DNA of 64,000 nucleotides from an uncultured Lentisphaerota bacterium (GTDB lineage: Bacteria > Verrucomicrobiota > Lentisphaeria > Oligosphaerales > CAITYL01), in assembly GCA_903921725.1 (NCBI GenBank), contig CAIXRA010000006.1:115588-179587 (forward strand). Reading direction: 5' to 3'. Positions 27,028 to 38,275 of the stretch are shown here, piece after piece. Under the pieces are notes generated by a model. The model was given only the letters and a program-made list of their open reading frames with translations. It searched no databases and had not been told where the DNA came from. Positions within the stretch are counted from its first letter, which is position 1. Each line of letters begins with the position of its first letter. The translations under genes were made by a program, and so were the position numbers.

Positions 27028-27269
27028 GGAGAAGACCCCTTTCCAGGCTGGGTTGCTTTGGATTCCGGCGGCGTGCCGGTCTTCTTCCGGAAATCCGTGC
27101 AGTAGTAGCCGGTGCCCTTGAAGATGATGCCGGAACCGGCACCGATCAGGCGCTTCATGCGCCCGCCGCAGGACACGCACGCCACCGCCGGGTCGGCGGT
27201 TATGCCATGCATGACCTCCTGCACCTGCCCGCACTTCTTGTTCCCGCACTTGTAGTCGTAGGTCGGCAT
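27024..27269 (-). CDS. FmdB-family zinc ribbon protein
   Basis: MPTYDYKCGNKKCGQVQEVMHGITADPAVACVSCGGRMKRLIGAGSGIIFKGTGYY; ATGA overlap with 25999-27027. Confidence 0.88.
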   Translation of the reverse strand: MPTYDYKCGNKKCGQVQEVMHGITADPAVACVSCGGRMKRLIGAGSGIIFKGTGYYCTDFRKKTGTPPESKATQPGKGSSP

Positions 27270-27482
27270 GGTTCCCCGATGATCCCTGAAAAATGGACGG
27301 ACGGCGGGCCACCGGGGGCCCGGAAAACCGATTTTTAAATGTAGCCGCGCGCCCCCTCTTTGCAACCGCATAGATTTTGCGCGTGAAGCGGGTATAGTAT
27401 GCGTTTTGTTGTCCATGCGTCCGGTCCGCACGAAAGGCCGGAAATGGCTCCGCGCGAGCACAGATAAAAAAGGTATCCACAC

Positions 27483-28814
27483 GTGGAAAATGCAGCCCTG
27501 AAGATTGCCCGTGAGACCGTCGAACCGTGCCGGGTGAAGCTGACGATTGAGGTTCCGGTTCAACAGGTTGACGCCGAGTTCGCCGCCATGTCCGGCGAGT
27601 TCCACAAGTTCGGCAAGCTGGACGGTTTCCGCCCGGGCAAGGCGCCCAAGGCGATGGTGCTCCGGCAGTTCGGCGCACGCATCCGCGAGGAGGCCCGCAA
27701 GGAACTCGTCCGCAAGTCCGTCGAGGCGGCCGTCAAGCAGGAGAAGCTGACGCCCGAGACGCAGCCGCGCGTCGAGAACACCGAGCAGCTCGACCTGAAG
27801 CAGGGCGCGCCGCTGACGGTCGTCGTCACCTTCGACGTCGCCCCCGAATTCGCCCTGCCCGACTACAAGGGCTTCACGCTCCAGACCGGCAAGACCGCCG
27901 AAGTCAACGGCGAGTCGGTGGACCAGTTCATCAAGAACCTGCTCCAGCGCCGCGCCGAGTTCGTCAAGGTCGACCGCCCCGCGCAGGCCGGCGACATGCT
28001 CCGCGCCGCCTGGAAGGGCACCCTCGCCGAAGCCGTTGATACCGCCGCCATTCCCGAGCATTCCCGCTACATCCTGGAGAGCGCCGACAGCCGCCTGGTC
28101 ATGCGCACGCCGGAAATCCTCCCGGGCGCCATGGAAGCCCTGATCGGCTCCAAGGCGGGCGACAGCAAGACCTTCACCGTCAACTTCCCGGACGGCTACT
28201 TCATCAAGCCGCTCGCCGGCAAGCAGGCCTCCTACACTGTCACGGTGAACGAGGTCCAGGCGCCGGAGCTTCCCGAAATCGATGACAAGGTCGCCAAGGA
28301 TTTCGGCCACGAAACCGCCGCCGAGCTGAAGGATGCCGTCGCCAAGCACCTCGCCAACGAGGAGGAGCAGGGCCGCAAGGAACAGCTCCGCAACCAGGTC
28401 AACAATATGCTGATGGCCGCCGTGACGGAGTTCCCGCTGCCGCCGGCCATGCTGAGCCGCCAGAGCGTGGATGAATTCATCCGCCTCTTCAACGGCGAAA
28501 TCCGCAACGGCCGCAAGGAAGGCGAAGTCATGGCCGAGCAAGAGAAGCTCATGGCGCAGGCCAAGGCCAACGTCTCCTGCCAGATGCGCCGCAGCTACAT
28601 CCTCCGCGCCGTCGCGGCGATTGAGAAGGTCACGGTCCCGCACGAGGAACTCTCCAGCGCCATCACCTCCCTGGCGCAGATGCAGCAGACGACGCCGAAG
28701 ACGCTCTACAAGCGCCTGGAGGAATCCGGCCGCATCCATGAACTCTACGAGCATCTGCTGATGAACAAGACCCTCGACGTCGTCGCGGGCAAGTGCAAGG
28801 TGGTCGCGAAGTAA
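27483..28814 (+). CDS. tig: Trigger factor (GTG start)
   Basis: Ribosome-binding region GEFHKFGKLDGFRPGKAPKAMVLRQFG; upstream of clpP-clpX. Confidence 0.9.
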   Translation: MENAALKIARETVEPCRVKLTIEVPVQQVDAEFAAMSGEFHKFGKLDGFRPGKAPKAMVLRQFGARIREEARKELVRKSVEAAVKQEKLTPETQPRVENTEQLDLKQGAPLTVVVTFDVAPEFALPDYKGFTLQTGKTAEVNGESVDQFIKNLLQRRAEFVKVDRPAQAGDMLRAAWKGTLAEAVDTAAIPEHSRYILESADSRLVMRTPEILPGAMEALIGSKAGDSKTFTVNFPDGYFIKPLAGKQASYTVTVNEVQAPELPEIDDKVAKDFGHETAAELKDAVAKHLANEEEQGRKEQLRNQVNNMLMAAVTEFPLPPAMLSRQSVDEFIRLFNGEIRNGRKEGEVMAEQEKLMAQAKANVSCQMRRSYILRAVAAIEKVTVPHEELSSAITSLAQMQQTTPKTLYKRLEESGRIHELYEHLLMNKTLDVVAGKCKVVAK

Positions 28815-28934
28815 GCAGCCCCCGAAACCTTCAACATCCAGCGTCCAAAGGGGAACAGCCATCCGCCGGCCCCGATTACGTTGAGAATTGAGCGTTGAAT
28901 GTTTTCCTGAACCGATTCCCCGGAGGGATGAACC

Positions 28935-29549
28935 ATGAAAAAGACGGCCAACGCCCAATACATCCCGTACGTGGTGGAGCAGACGGCGCACGGCGAGCGC
29001 GGATACGACATCTATTCGCGCCTGCTCAAGGACCGCATCATCCTGCTCGGCACGCCGGTCGACGACCATGTTGCGAACCTGATCGTCGCCCAGTTCCTCT
29101 TCCTCCAGTCCGAGGACCCGAAGAAGGAAATCTCCGTGTACGTCAACAGCCCGGGCGGCTCCGTCACCGCCGGGCTGGCGATCTACGACACGATGCAGAT
29201 GCTGAGCTGCCCGGTCTCCACCTACTGCGTCGGCCAGGCCGCCAGCATGGGCGCCGTCCTGCTCGCCGCCGGCTCCCCCGGACGCCGCTTCGCCCTGCCC
29301 AACGCCCGGATCATGATTCACCAGCCCAGCGGCGGCAGCGAGGGCACCGCGGCCGACATCCACATCCAGGCCCAGGAAATCCTGCGCATGCGCGCCATCC
29401 TCAACGAAATCCTGTGCCGCCACACCAAGCAGGACTTGGCGCGCATCGAGAAGGATTCCGACCGCGACTTCTTCATGTCCGCCGCCGAAGCCAAAAGCTA
29501 CGGCCTGGTGGACGAGGTTCTGCTGCCCAAAGCCAAGGCGAAGGCGTAA
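28935..29549 (+). CDS. clpP: ATP-dependent Clp protease proteolytic subunit
   Basis: [44 protein letters not shown]. Confidence 0.97.
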   Translation: MKKTANAQYIPYVVEQTAHGERGYDIYSRLLKDRIILLGTPVDDHVANLIVAQFLFLQSEDPKKEISVYVNSPGGSVTAGLAIYDTMQMLSCPVSTYCVGQAASMGAVLLAAGSPGRRFALPNARIMIHQPSGGSEGTAADIHIQAQEILRMRAILNEILCRHTKQDLARIEKDSDRDFFMSAAEAKSYGLVDEVLLPKAKAKA

Positions 29550-29600
29550 AGTTCCGTGATCCTCCGCACGCATGTGACGGCGGTTCCTTTATTTGCCTTT

Positions 29601-29622
29601 CTCTTTGCGCCTCTGCGTCTTC
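29601..29622 (+). repeat. Dispersed repeat module A copy between clpP and clpX
   Basis: CTCTTTGCGCCTCTGCGTCTTC. Confidence 0.7.
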
Positions 29623-29649
29623 TGTAAAACCAGGCAAGGACATTTCCCC

Positions 29650-30969
<1,320 letters not shown>

Positions 30970-30992
30970 CACCCATTTGATTTCAAGACTGT

Positions 30993-31325
30993 CTCGCGCA
31001 GAGGCGCAGAGCCGCCAGGGAACCGGGCCACTATCCTTGGCCGGAAACGGTGGCGGCCTTTGCCGCCCTGGAAACGGCGCCGTCCCGTTTGTAGTTCCAC
31101 CTTCAGGCGGCACCGGCGGTTTCGCTTGCCGGACGGGAACCCGGCGTTCCCGTGGCTGCTGGCGTACAGGCTTCAGTCTGCATGCGCCGGGCAAGATGCC
31201 GCGGCGAAAGCGGGCGGGACGCCCACGCTCCCGTCTTCACCCCTCCAACCGTGCCGCCCGATTTTGCGCCCATTTTGCGGAACTTTGTGTACAAACCACT
31301 CCGCGCCTCTGCGCCTCTGCGCGAG
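30993..31325. repeat. Composite intergenic repeat island (modules A-, C+, B+, D+, A+)
   Basis: A- 30993-31011; C GTTTGTAGTTCCACCTTCAGGCGG about 31087-31110; B GCGGGCGGGACGCCCACGCTCCCGTC 31209-31235; D TTTTGCGCCCATTTTGCGGAA 31262-31283; A+ 31301-31325. Confidence 0.85.
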
Positions 31326-31351
31326 AACATGTCTTCGCCTGCACCGCCGGA

Positions 31352-34300
31352 TTATTTGAAGGTCTTTTCCGCGAGGCCGTCGCCGGCGAGGGCGAGGCGG
31401 CCGAAGTAGGCGGGGACGTCCTTGCCTGTGAGCGCGTCCACATAGAGCTTGGCCAGGTACTGGCTGAGCATGAACCCCTGGCCGCGCAGGCCGCCAAAGA
31501 GGCCGAGCTTGGGATCGATGATGATCCGCGGTTCGACGTAGTAGCCGGACCAGACGGCCTGGAAGCCGACTGACGAGAGGTCCGGCAGCCAGTCCACAAA
31601 GACCTCTGAGGCGATCTCCAGGAACTGCTGCGTGTTGACCTTGAGATCCTTGCCAGCCTCGGCGGGGTCGGTGAGCGGCGAGGCGCAGGCGATGATCTGG
31701 CCGGTCTCGGCGAGCTGCTGGCCGTAAACGGCAGTAAAGCCGGCGTACGGCCGGCGGTCGATCAGCATCGGCAGCGGTTCGCCGTTGACGCCCATCGGCG
31801 GCAGGCGGCGCGTGATGAAGGCCTGGTGGCGGACGGGGTAGAACCCGGTCTCGATCCCCAGCCCGGCCGCGAACTTGCCGCATTCGGCGCCGAGGGCGTT
31901 GACGAAGACGGGGGTGTGGTACTCGACGGCCTCGAACGTCTCATGGCAGCGGACGAGCACCTTGTAGAGGCCGTCCTCCTTCCGGACGTCGAGTACGCGG
32001 CTGTCCTCGAGGATCGCGCCGCCGTGGCGGATGCCGATGGTGCGCAGCAGGTCGATGACCTTGCCGGGCGTCGCCTGCCAGCAGTCGCGGGTGACGAGCG
32101 CGGCCAGGTACTTGTCCAGCGCGGGGTTGAGGCGGTCGGAAATCTCCCTGCGGAACTCCTTGGGCTCCACCAGGTAGGCGTCGGACCAGGCGCGGGAGGC
32201 GTCGAGCGCCTTGAGCATGGCCTGGTCGTGCGCGAAGGTGACGTACACGGTCTGGCGGTAGTCCACCGGCTTGAGCGCGTGCAACTCCCGGAACAGGTCG
32301 TGGTTGCGCATGGCGATGTCGGAGAGTTCCGGCACGCTGAAGCTCGGACGCCCCGCGGCGATGTTGCGCCAGGAGGAGCCGCGCTCGAAATTGACCAGCA
32401 CCGGCTTCATCCCGGCCTCTGAGAAGTAGCGGAAGAGCGAGCTGCCGGCGATGCCGCCGCCGCCGATCAGGCAGTCGACCTTCACCACGCGGCGCGTCCC
32501 GCCGTGCGCATGGGTGAGGATCTCGCCGCGGCCGGCGCCCGGATAGGTTTCGCCGAGGCGGACCTGGCTGGAGAGCGGCGCGCGCGGTGTGACCTCGCCG
32601 ACCAGCGAGATGCCGAGCGGATGCAGGAGCTGCTTGAGCCGGCGGAAGCAGCGCTTGCCGCGGCAGGCGCCCATGCCGAGGCGCGTGGTGTGCTTGACCT
32701 CGTCGACGGAGATGAATTTGCGGTTGCCGACCGCCTCCAAAATTTCGCCGAGCGTCACATCCTCGCAGTGGCAGATGTAGGACTCGGCGGCGCATTCGCC
32801 GGACTGCCCGAACGTGACCGGTTCCGGCCGGCGTTCCGGCGGGATGAAGCCGCGCACGGCCATCAGCTTCTCCGGTGCGAACTCCGGCGCGTCGATGCGC
32901 ACCAGGTGCGGCATGGCGGCCTTGCGCACGACCTTGCCGATGCGGCCGGTCCCGAGCACGCACCCCCGGTTGTCCACCAGGTCGGCCGTCCCGCCCTCCG
33001 CCGTCTCGAACTCCACCGGCAGGAAGACCTGCTTCTTCTCCAGGTCGTAGCCGAAGATCGCCAGCCCCGGGCATTTCGTCACGCAGAGCATGCAGCCGAC
33101 GCACTTGCTGAAATCCACCACCGGCACCGTGCTCGTGGAGCTCTTGGTGATGGCGCCGTGGGGGCAGGCGAAGGCGCAGGGGTTGCAGGCGAAGCCGTAG
33201 AGGCAGTCCGCCACCACGAACGGCTTGCGGCGGCGCTCGCCGGCCGGTTCGGCGGGCTTTTCGAGCACGCGCACCGGGTGCTGCTGCGAGTCGATGAACT
33301 CCTTCGAGACCTGGAGGTAGTCGTTGTAGGGGAAGCGCGCGCCCATCGCGGCCAGGATCTCGTAGGCCGCCTGCCGCCCGCGCAGCACCGCCGTGGTGCC
33401 CTCGCCGATGCGGACCGCGTCGCCGACGCCGAAGCAGTTCAAGCCGAAGACCTGCTGCCCCTTCGTCAGGAGCTGGTCGTCCGGCACCAGGCCGGTGCAG
33501 ATGTTGATCGCGTCGATCCCCTCGATCACGCGCTCCGTGCCGGGGATCGGCTTGAAATGCTTGCACTCGGCGACGACCGCGCCGGTGATGCCGTCCTTGG
33601 CCGCGTTCGGGATCGCCTTCAGCAGGATGTGCGAGGTCAGCACCGGGATGCCGAGCCGGCGGACGCGGTTGGCCTGCACCGGGAAGCCGCCCTCATGCGG
33701 CATCGCCTCGATGATCGCCTTGACGTTCGCCCCGGCCTGCGCGAGCTGGTAGGAGGTCAGGTAGCCGATGTTCCCCGCGCCGACGGTCAGCACGTTCTTC
33801 CCGAGCAGCGTGAACTCCTGGTTCATCATCTTCTGGACCACGGCGGCGGTGTACACCCCCGGGAGGTCGTCGTTCTCGAACGGCGGCATGAACGGCACCG
33901 CGCCGGCCGCCACCACCAGGTAGTCGGCATCGACGTAGAAGATCTCGTTGCTGAGGATGTTCTTGACCGCGAGCCGGCGCCCCTCGAGCACGTCCCATAC
34001 GACGGAGTTCAGCAGGATCCCCGAATGGTCGCCGCCCGCCAGCGTGCCGGCGATCTCGAATCCGCGCCGCCCGCCGAAGCGCGGCTCCTTCTCGAAGAAG
34101 AAAAACTGGTGCGTCTGCATGAGGAACTGGCCGCCGATGCTGGCGTTGCCGTCCACGACCAGATTCGGGATCTTGTGCTGGTCGAGCAGTTCGCGCGCCG
34201 CCAGGCCGGCCGGGCCCGCGCCGATGATCGCAACGCGCGTCTGGTACACCTTCGCGGGGGCACCGGACGGATGCAGCGGGATCGCCTGCGGCTGGAAGTC

Positions 34301-34585
34301 TTCCGGAATCTCGCGGACCTCGCGCACGCCGTCCACCGGGGTCACGCAGATCCGCCGGATCTGGCCGTCCACCAGCATCTCGCAGGCGCCGCACTTGCCG
34401 ATGCCGCACTCCAGGCTGCGCTTGCGCTTGTGCAGGCTGTGGCTGTGCACGGGGAAGCCCGCCTGATGCAGTGCCGCCGCGATGGTGAATCCCTGTTTCC
34501 CCTCAACGGGCCTGCCCTCGAACAGGAACGTCACGGGCGCCGCTTCGGGAACCGTCAGGATCGGATGTTTCGTCACGCCGTACAT
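31352..34585 (-). CDS. Multidomain fusion: 2Fe-2S ferredoxin + FAD/NAD(P) reductase + 4Fe-4S ferredoxin + BFD-like 2Fe-2S + DAO-family FAD oxidase (HcnABC / opine oxidase-like)
   Basis: LECGIGKCGACEMLVDGQIRRIC; VAIIGAGPAGLAARELL; CLYGFACNPCAFACPHGAI...CVGCMLCVTKCPG; ICHCEDVTLGEILEAV...RLGMGACRGKRCFRR; VDCLIGGGGIAGSSLFRYF, contiguous 1077 aa. Confidence 0.9.
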   Translation of the reverse strand: MYGVTKHPILTVPEAAPVTFLFEGRPVEGKQGFTIAAALHQAGFPVHSHSLHKRKRSLECGIGKCGACEMLVDGQIRRICVTPVDGVREVREIPEDFQPQAIPLHPSGAPAKVYQTRVAIIGAGPAGLAARELLDQHKIPNLVVDGNASIGGQFLMQTHQFFFFEKEPRFGGRRGFEIAGTLAGGDHSGILLNSVVWDVLEGRRLAVKNILSNEIFYVDADYLVVAAGAVPFMPPFENDDLPGVYTAAVVQKMMNQEFTLLGKNVLTVGAGNIGYLTSYQLAQAGANVKAIIEAMPHEGGFPVQANRVRRLGIPVLTSHILLKAIPNAAKDGITGAVVAECKHFKPIPGTERVIEGIDAINICTGLVPDDQLLTKGQQVFGLNCFGVGDAVRIGEGTTAVLRGRQAAYEILAAMGARFPYNDYLQVSKEFIDSQQHPVRVLEKPAEPAGERRRKPFVVADCLYGFACNPCAFACPHGAITKSSTSTVPVVDFSKCVGCMLCVTKCPGLAIFGYDLEKKQVFLPVEFETAEGGTADLVDNRGCVLGTGRIGKVVRKAAMPHLVRIDAPEFAPEKLMAVRGFIPPERRPEPVTFGQSGECAAESYICHCEDVTLGEILEAVGNRKFISVDEVKHTTRLGMGACRGKRCFRRLKQLLHPLGISLVGEVTPRAPLSSQVRLGETYPGAGRGEILTHAHGGTRRVVKVDCLIGGGGIAGSSLFRYFSEAGMKPVLVNFERGSSWRNIAAGRPSFSVPELSDIAMRNHDLFRELHALKPVDYRQTVYVTFAHDQAMLKALDASRAWSDAYLVEPKEFRREISDRLNPALDKYLAALVTRDCWQATPGKVIDLLRTIGIRHGGAILEDSRVLDVRKEDGLYKVLVRCHETFEAVEYHTPVFVNALGAECGKFAAGLGIETGFYPVRHQAFITRRLPPMGVNGEPLPMLIDRRPYAGFTAVYGQQLAETGQIIACASPLTDPAEAGKDLKVNTQQFLEIASEVFVDWLPDLSSVGFQAVWSGYYVEPRIIIDPKLGLFGGLRGQGFMLSQYLAKLYVDALTGKDVPAYFGRLALAGDGLAEKTFK

Positions 34586-34730
34586 CTGGCAACTCCTCCG
34601 TCATCCCGGCCCCCCGGCAAGACGTTGTGGTGAACCGCAAAAGTAACCCGCATGCGCGCCTTGGGCAAGCCGCCGCGGAGGAAAATTACCGGTTGCGGGC
34701 GGAACGCGCGGCATTCCCTGCAAAAAGACA

Positions 34731-35051
34731 GGAGCGTGGGCGTCCCGCCCGCTTTCGGCGGACATCTTGTCCGACGCACCAGAAATTTCCGGGCAGGATG
34801 CCCGGTCGAAGCGGGCGGGACGCCCACGCTCCCCTCCAGAACTGCCCGTCTTGTGCGGTTTTTCGCTCATCCCCTCTGCGGGAGAATCATGCCTTCGCAT
34901 GCGCCGGGCGGGACGCCGCGGCGGAAGCGGGCGGGACGCCCACGCTCCCGTCTTCAACCCATCAACCGATGAACCACCCAACCCCGCAGCCCTATTTTGC
35001 GTCCATTTTGCGGAATTTTTTGGTCAAGCCCCTCTGCGCCTCCGCGGGAAA
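34731..35051. repeat. Composite intergenic repeat island (modules B-, B+, B+, D+, A+)
   Basis: B- 34731-34752; B+ 34810-34836; B+ 34926-34952; D about 34994-35015; A 35031-35051. Confidence 0.85.
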
Positions 35052-35058
35052 GCACCCG

Positions 35059-36471
35059 TCAGCCCGCCGATGCCAGCCGGCGGCGCGCCCACTCCAGCGC
35101 CTCCTCCGGCGTGTGCAGCTCGCCGTTGAGCTGGAGTTCCTGCGCCTCACGAAGGAGTTCGCCGACCTTCGGGCCGGGGGCGAGCCCGAGCGCGAGCAGC
35201 TCCTTCCCGGTGACGAGCGGCGGCGGGATCGGCGGTTCACTGGCGAGCTTTTCACGCTCCAGGAGCAACCGGTCGTAGTTGGCGAGGTCCGCGTGGCTCG
35301 ACAGGCAGTCGAGCCGGTGCAGCTCCAGATCCTCAACGAAGGTCGGGCGCGCCAGGATGCGCCGAATCTTGGACGGGCGCATTCCGGTGACGTCGCCGAT
35401 CATCATGTGCGCGCCGACTACCTCCGCAACGGCTTCGCAGAGTGCGCGGGGGGCGTGGAACCGCTCCAGGATCCCGCGCGCAAGCTCCGCGCCGACGGGG
35501 GCGTGGCAGGGGAAGCGCTCGCGGCCGTCGCGGAACTCGAAGGTCGGCGGCTTGCCGACGTCGTGGAGGAGCGCGGCCCAGGCCAGCGTCTCCGACGGGT
35601 TTTCCATGAGCCCGAGCAGCTTCAGCGTGTGCTCCCAGACGTCGCCCTCCGGATGGTACTGCGGCGGCTGGGCGACGCCGCGCATGACGGCAATCTCCGG
35701 CAGGCAGACCTCCAGCAGCCCGAGGTCCGCCAGCAACCGGAACGCGCTGTCCGGATGCCGCCCGCGGAGCATGCGCGTCAGCTCCGCAAAGATGCGTTCG
35801 GGGCTGATCAGGCGCAGCCGCTCCGCCAGCGGCGGGATGGCGGCGGCGGTGGCGGGGTCGAGGGTGAAGCCGAGCTCGGCGGTGAAACGGACGGCGCGCA
35901 GGAGCCGGAGCGAGTCCTCCCGGAAACGCCCCGCCGGGTCGCCGATGGCTCGGACGACGCCCGCGCGGAGGTCTTCCAGGCCGCCCGCGAAATCATACAG
36001 CCGCTGCGCGGCAGGGTCGTAGAAGAGCGCGTTGATGGTGAAGTCGCGGCGGGAGGCGTCCTCGCGCGGCGAGGAGAAGCAGACCTGGCCGGGGTGCCGC
36101 CCGTCCACATAGCCGGACTCCGAACGGAAGGTCGCGACCTCGATGTCCACCGCCTCCGGGGCGTCCGGCGGTTCGACATGCACGATCACCACGCCAAAGG
36201 CGGCGCCCACGGCGTAGGTCTTCGGGAAGAGCGCCTGGACCTGTTCGGGAGTGGCGGAGGTCGCGATGTCCACGTCGGTCACCGGGCGCCCGAGGATGCG
36301 GTCGCGTACGCAGCCGCCGACGCGGCAGGCCGTGTGTCCGGCGCGCCGGAGCACGGCGATGACGCCGTCGCCGGCCGCCTCCTCCGCGCGGAGCGGGGGG
36401 AGCGCGAGCACCGTTTCCACCGCGCCGGAAAAATCTCCCGCGCCGTCCGCTTTTTCATGCTGCAAATTCAT
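35059..36471 (-). CDS. CCA tRNA nucleotidyltransferase with HD domain
   Basis: CRVGGCVRDRILGRPVTDVDIATSA; REDSLRLLRAVRF; LLHDVGKPP. Confidence 0.93.
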   Translation of the reverse strand: MNLQHEKADGAGDFSGAVETVLALPPLRAEEAAGDGVIAVLRRAGHTACRVGGCVRDRILGRPVTDVDIATSATPEQVQALFPKTYAVGAAFGVVIVHVEPPDAPEAVDIEVATFRSESGYVDGRHPGQVCFSSPREDASRRDFTINALFYDPAAQRLYDFAGGLEDLRAGVVRAIGDPAGRFREDSLRLLRAVRFTAELGFTLDPATAAAIPPLAERLRLISPERIFAELTRMLRGRHPDSAFRLLADLGLLEVCLPEIAVMRGVAQPPQYHPEGDVWEHTLKLLGLMENPSETLAWAALLHDVGKPPTFEFRDGRERFPCHAPVGAELARGILERFHAPRALCEAVAEVVGAHMMIGDVTGMRPSKIRRILARPTFVEDLELHRLDCLSSHADLANYDRLLLEREKLASEPPIPPPLVTGKELLALGLAPGPKVGELLREAQELQLNGELHTPEEALEWARRRLASAG

Positions 36472-36553
36472 GCTACACTATACCCAGACTGGCGCGAGGT
36501 CACAAACCGCCCCGGACGCTGTCGCATTGCGCATCGGAAAACCGGAACACACC

Positions 36554-38275
36554 ATGGAACCTGCCGGAAAAAGACGAACGCTGGTCGCGGTCTCGGTCGC
36601 GCTGTCGCTGCTGCTGCACGCCGTGCTGCTGGCGGTGCTTGCCGGCGTCCGCCTCGACCTCCACGGCCTGACGCACTCCAAGGGCGCCAGGAAGGAACCG
36701 CCGCGGCCGCTGCGCGTGCAGACGGTGGACCTGCGCAAGGTCGTCTTCGAGAGCCGCACGCACCTGGAGAAGCCCGCCTCCACGCTCGGCTTCCAGGACC
36801 CGCACAAGAACGTCCGCGCCCTGTTCGAAAAGATGGATCTCCTGCCCAAGCCGCAGCCGGTCGCCCGGCTGGAGGGTCTCGGCAAAAACGTGGTGGCGGC
36901 CGACCCGCAGCCGGCCTCCGCCCCGAGGATGCCCACTGCGCCGCCGGTCAAGATCGTGGAGATCAACGCCGCGGATTTGCAGCCCGGCCGCCTGTCCGCC
37001 GGGCGCGAGCTTTCACCCCGGATTCCGCGCCGGGAACTGGTCGGCGACCACGTCCCCGCCATCACCGGCGGCGAGGGCGGTTCCGGCGCCGACCCCGTCC
37101 GGGTCGGCATGATCCTCGGCGGCGTCCCCGATATTCCGCTGCGCCCCGGGGAACTGGACCCGTTCGCGCGCGCCGGCAGCAGCCTGCCCGGCGGCGGCAC
37201 TCCCGGCACCAGCCTGCTCTCGGGCGGTCGGGGTGCGGGGAACCTCGACGGCTTCGTGTCGGTTTCCATGAGCGTGTACGAGCCGGCGGGCAATGCCGGC
37301 GGCTTTTTCCGCATCGACATCGCGCCGAACACCGCCGCCACCAGCCTCCGCTCCATCCCCAAGGACATGCTCTTTTTGGTGGACTGCTCCGCCAGCATTT
37401 CCGCATCCAAGCTCAGCCAGTTCAAGGACGGCATCTGCAAGCTCCTGCCGCAGCTCCAGCCGGCCGACCGCTTCAACGTGGTCGCCTTCCGCGACGAGGC
37501 CGACTCGGTCTTCCCCGGTGCCGTCCCGGTCAGCACGAACACGCTCCAACACGCCGCCTTCTTTGTGAACCGGCAGGAACACGGCGGCCTCACCGATGTC
37601 TACGGCAGCCTGGAGCCGTTCGTCAAGAACAGCACGCCCGCCCCGGGCGCCGCCTACCGCCCGGTGAACATCTTTCTGCTCAGCGACGGCAAATCAACCG
37701 TGCGCGACAAGCTGGACAACGACAGCTTCATCCGCAAGGTCGCCGGCCTGCGCCGGGACAACGTCTCGATCTATTCCTTCAGCGCGGGAAATGACGCCAA
37801 TCTCTTCCTGCTGGACCTGCTCGCCTACAGCAACCGCGGCGCCAGCATGCCCGTCGCCAACATCAAGAACTTCGCGCCGGAAATGGTGGCGTTCATCCAG
37901 GCGCACGCCGACCTCATCGTCGCCGACCTCCGCTACCGCGCCACCGGCGAGCTTGCCAAGGAGATTTTTCCCCGCCAGCTCCCGCACCTCTACCGCGGCG
38001 AGACGCTCTCGGTCTACGGCAAATATCCGGCCGGCACGGAGGCCGTCGGCATCCAGATTCTCGGCCGCGACTCCGATGGCAAGGAGCAGGAGCTGGTCTT
38101 CAGCGGCGATATCCGCAGCGCCCCCCGCGGCGACGCCCGCATCGCCCAGCAGTGGGCGGCGCAGAAGGTCTTCACCCTCCTCGTCGAACGCGTGATGAAC
38201 CCCAAGGCGGCCGGCGCCACCGACGAAATCCGCCGTCTGGCCAAGGAATACGGATTCGCCGTGCCGTACATGTAA
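36554..38275 (+). CDS. Membrane-anchored von Willebrand factor A domain protein
   Basis: TonB-like N-term TM; VWA MIDAS DMLFLVDCSASISASKLSQFKDG; start at MEPAGKRRTL. Confidence 0.8.
   Translation: MEPAGKRRTLVAVSVALSLLLHAVLLAVLAGVRLDLHGLTHSKGARKEPPRPLRVQTVDLRKVVFESRTHLEKPASTLGFQDPHKNVRALFEKMDLLPKPQPVARLEGLGKNVVAADPQPASAPRMPTAPPVKIVEINAADLQPGRLSAGRELSPRIPRRELVGDHVPAITGGEGGSGADPVRVGMILGGVPDIPLRPGELDPFARAGSSLPGGGTPGTSLLSGGRGAGNLDGFVSVSMSVYEPAGNAGGFFRIDIAPNTAATSLRSIPKDMLFLVDCSASISASKLSQFKDGICKLLPQLQPADRFNVVAFRDEADSVFPGAVPVSTNTLQHAAFFVNRQEHGGLTDVYGSLEPFVKNSTPAPGAAYRPVNIFLLSDGKSTVRDKLDNDSFIRKVAGLRRDNVSIYSFSAGNDANLFLLDLLAYSNRGASMPVANIKNFAPEMVAFIQAHADLIVADLRYRATGELAKEIFPRQLPHLYRGETLSVYGKYPAGTEAVGIQILGRDSDGKEQELVFSGDIRSAPRGDARIAQQWAAQKVFTLLVERVMNPKAAGATDEIRRLAKEYGFAVPYM

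Noticed and set aside
27024-29573. 849-aa minus-strand ORF across trigger factor and clpP
   Set aside because: Only its C-terminal 81 residues (27024-27269, FmdB family) are real; the rest is antisense shadow.
32504-34633. 709-aa plus-strand ORF opposite the 1077-aa oxidoreductase
   Set aside because: Shadow ORF without recognisable domains in a region with a strongly supported opposite-strand CDS.
34627-37794. 1055-aa plus-strand ORF across cca and the VWA gene
   Set aside because: Runs through the intergenic repeat island and antisense to cca; composition typical of a shadow frame.
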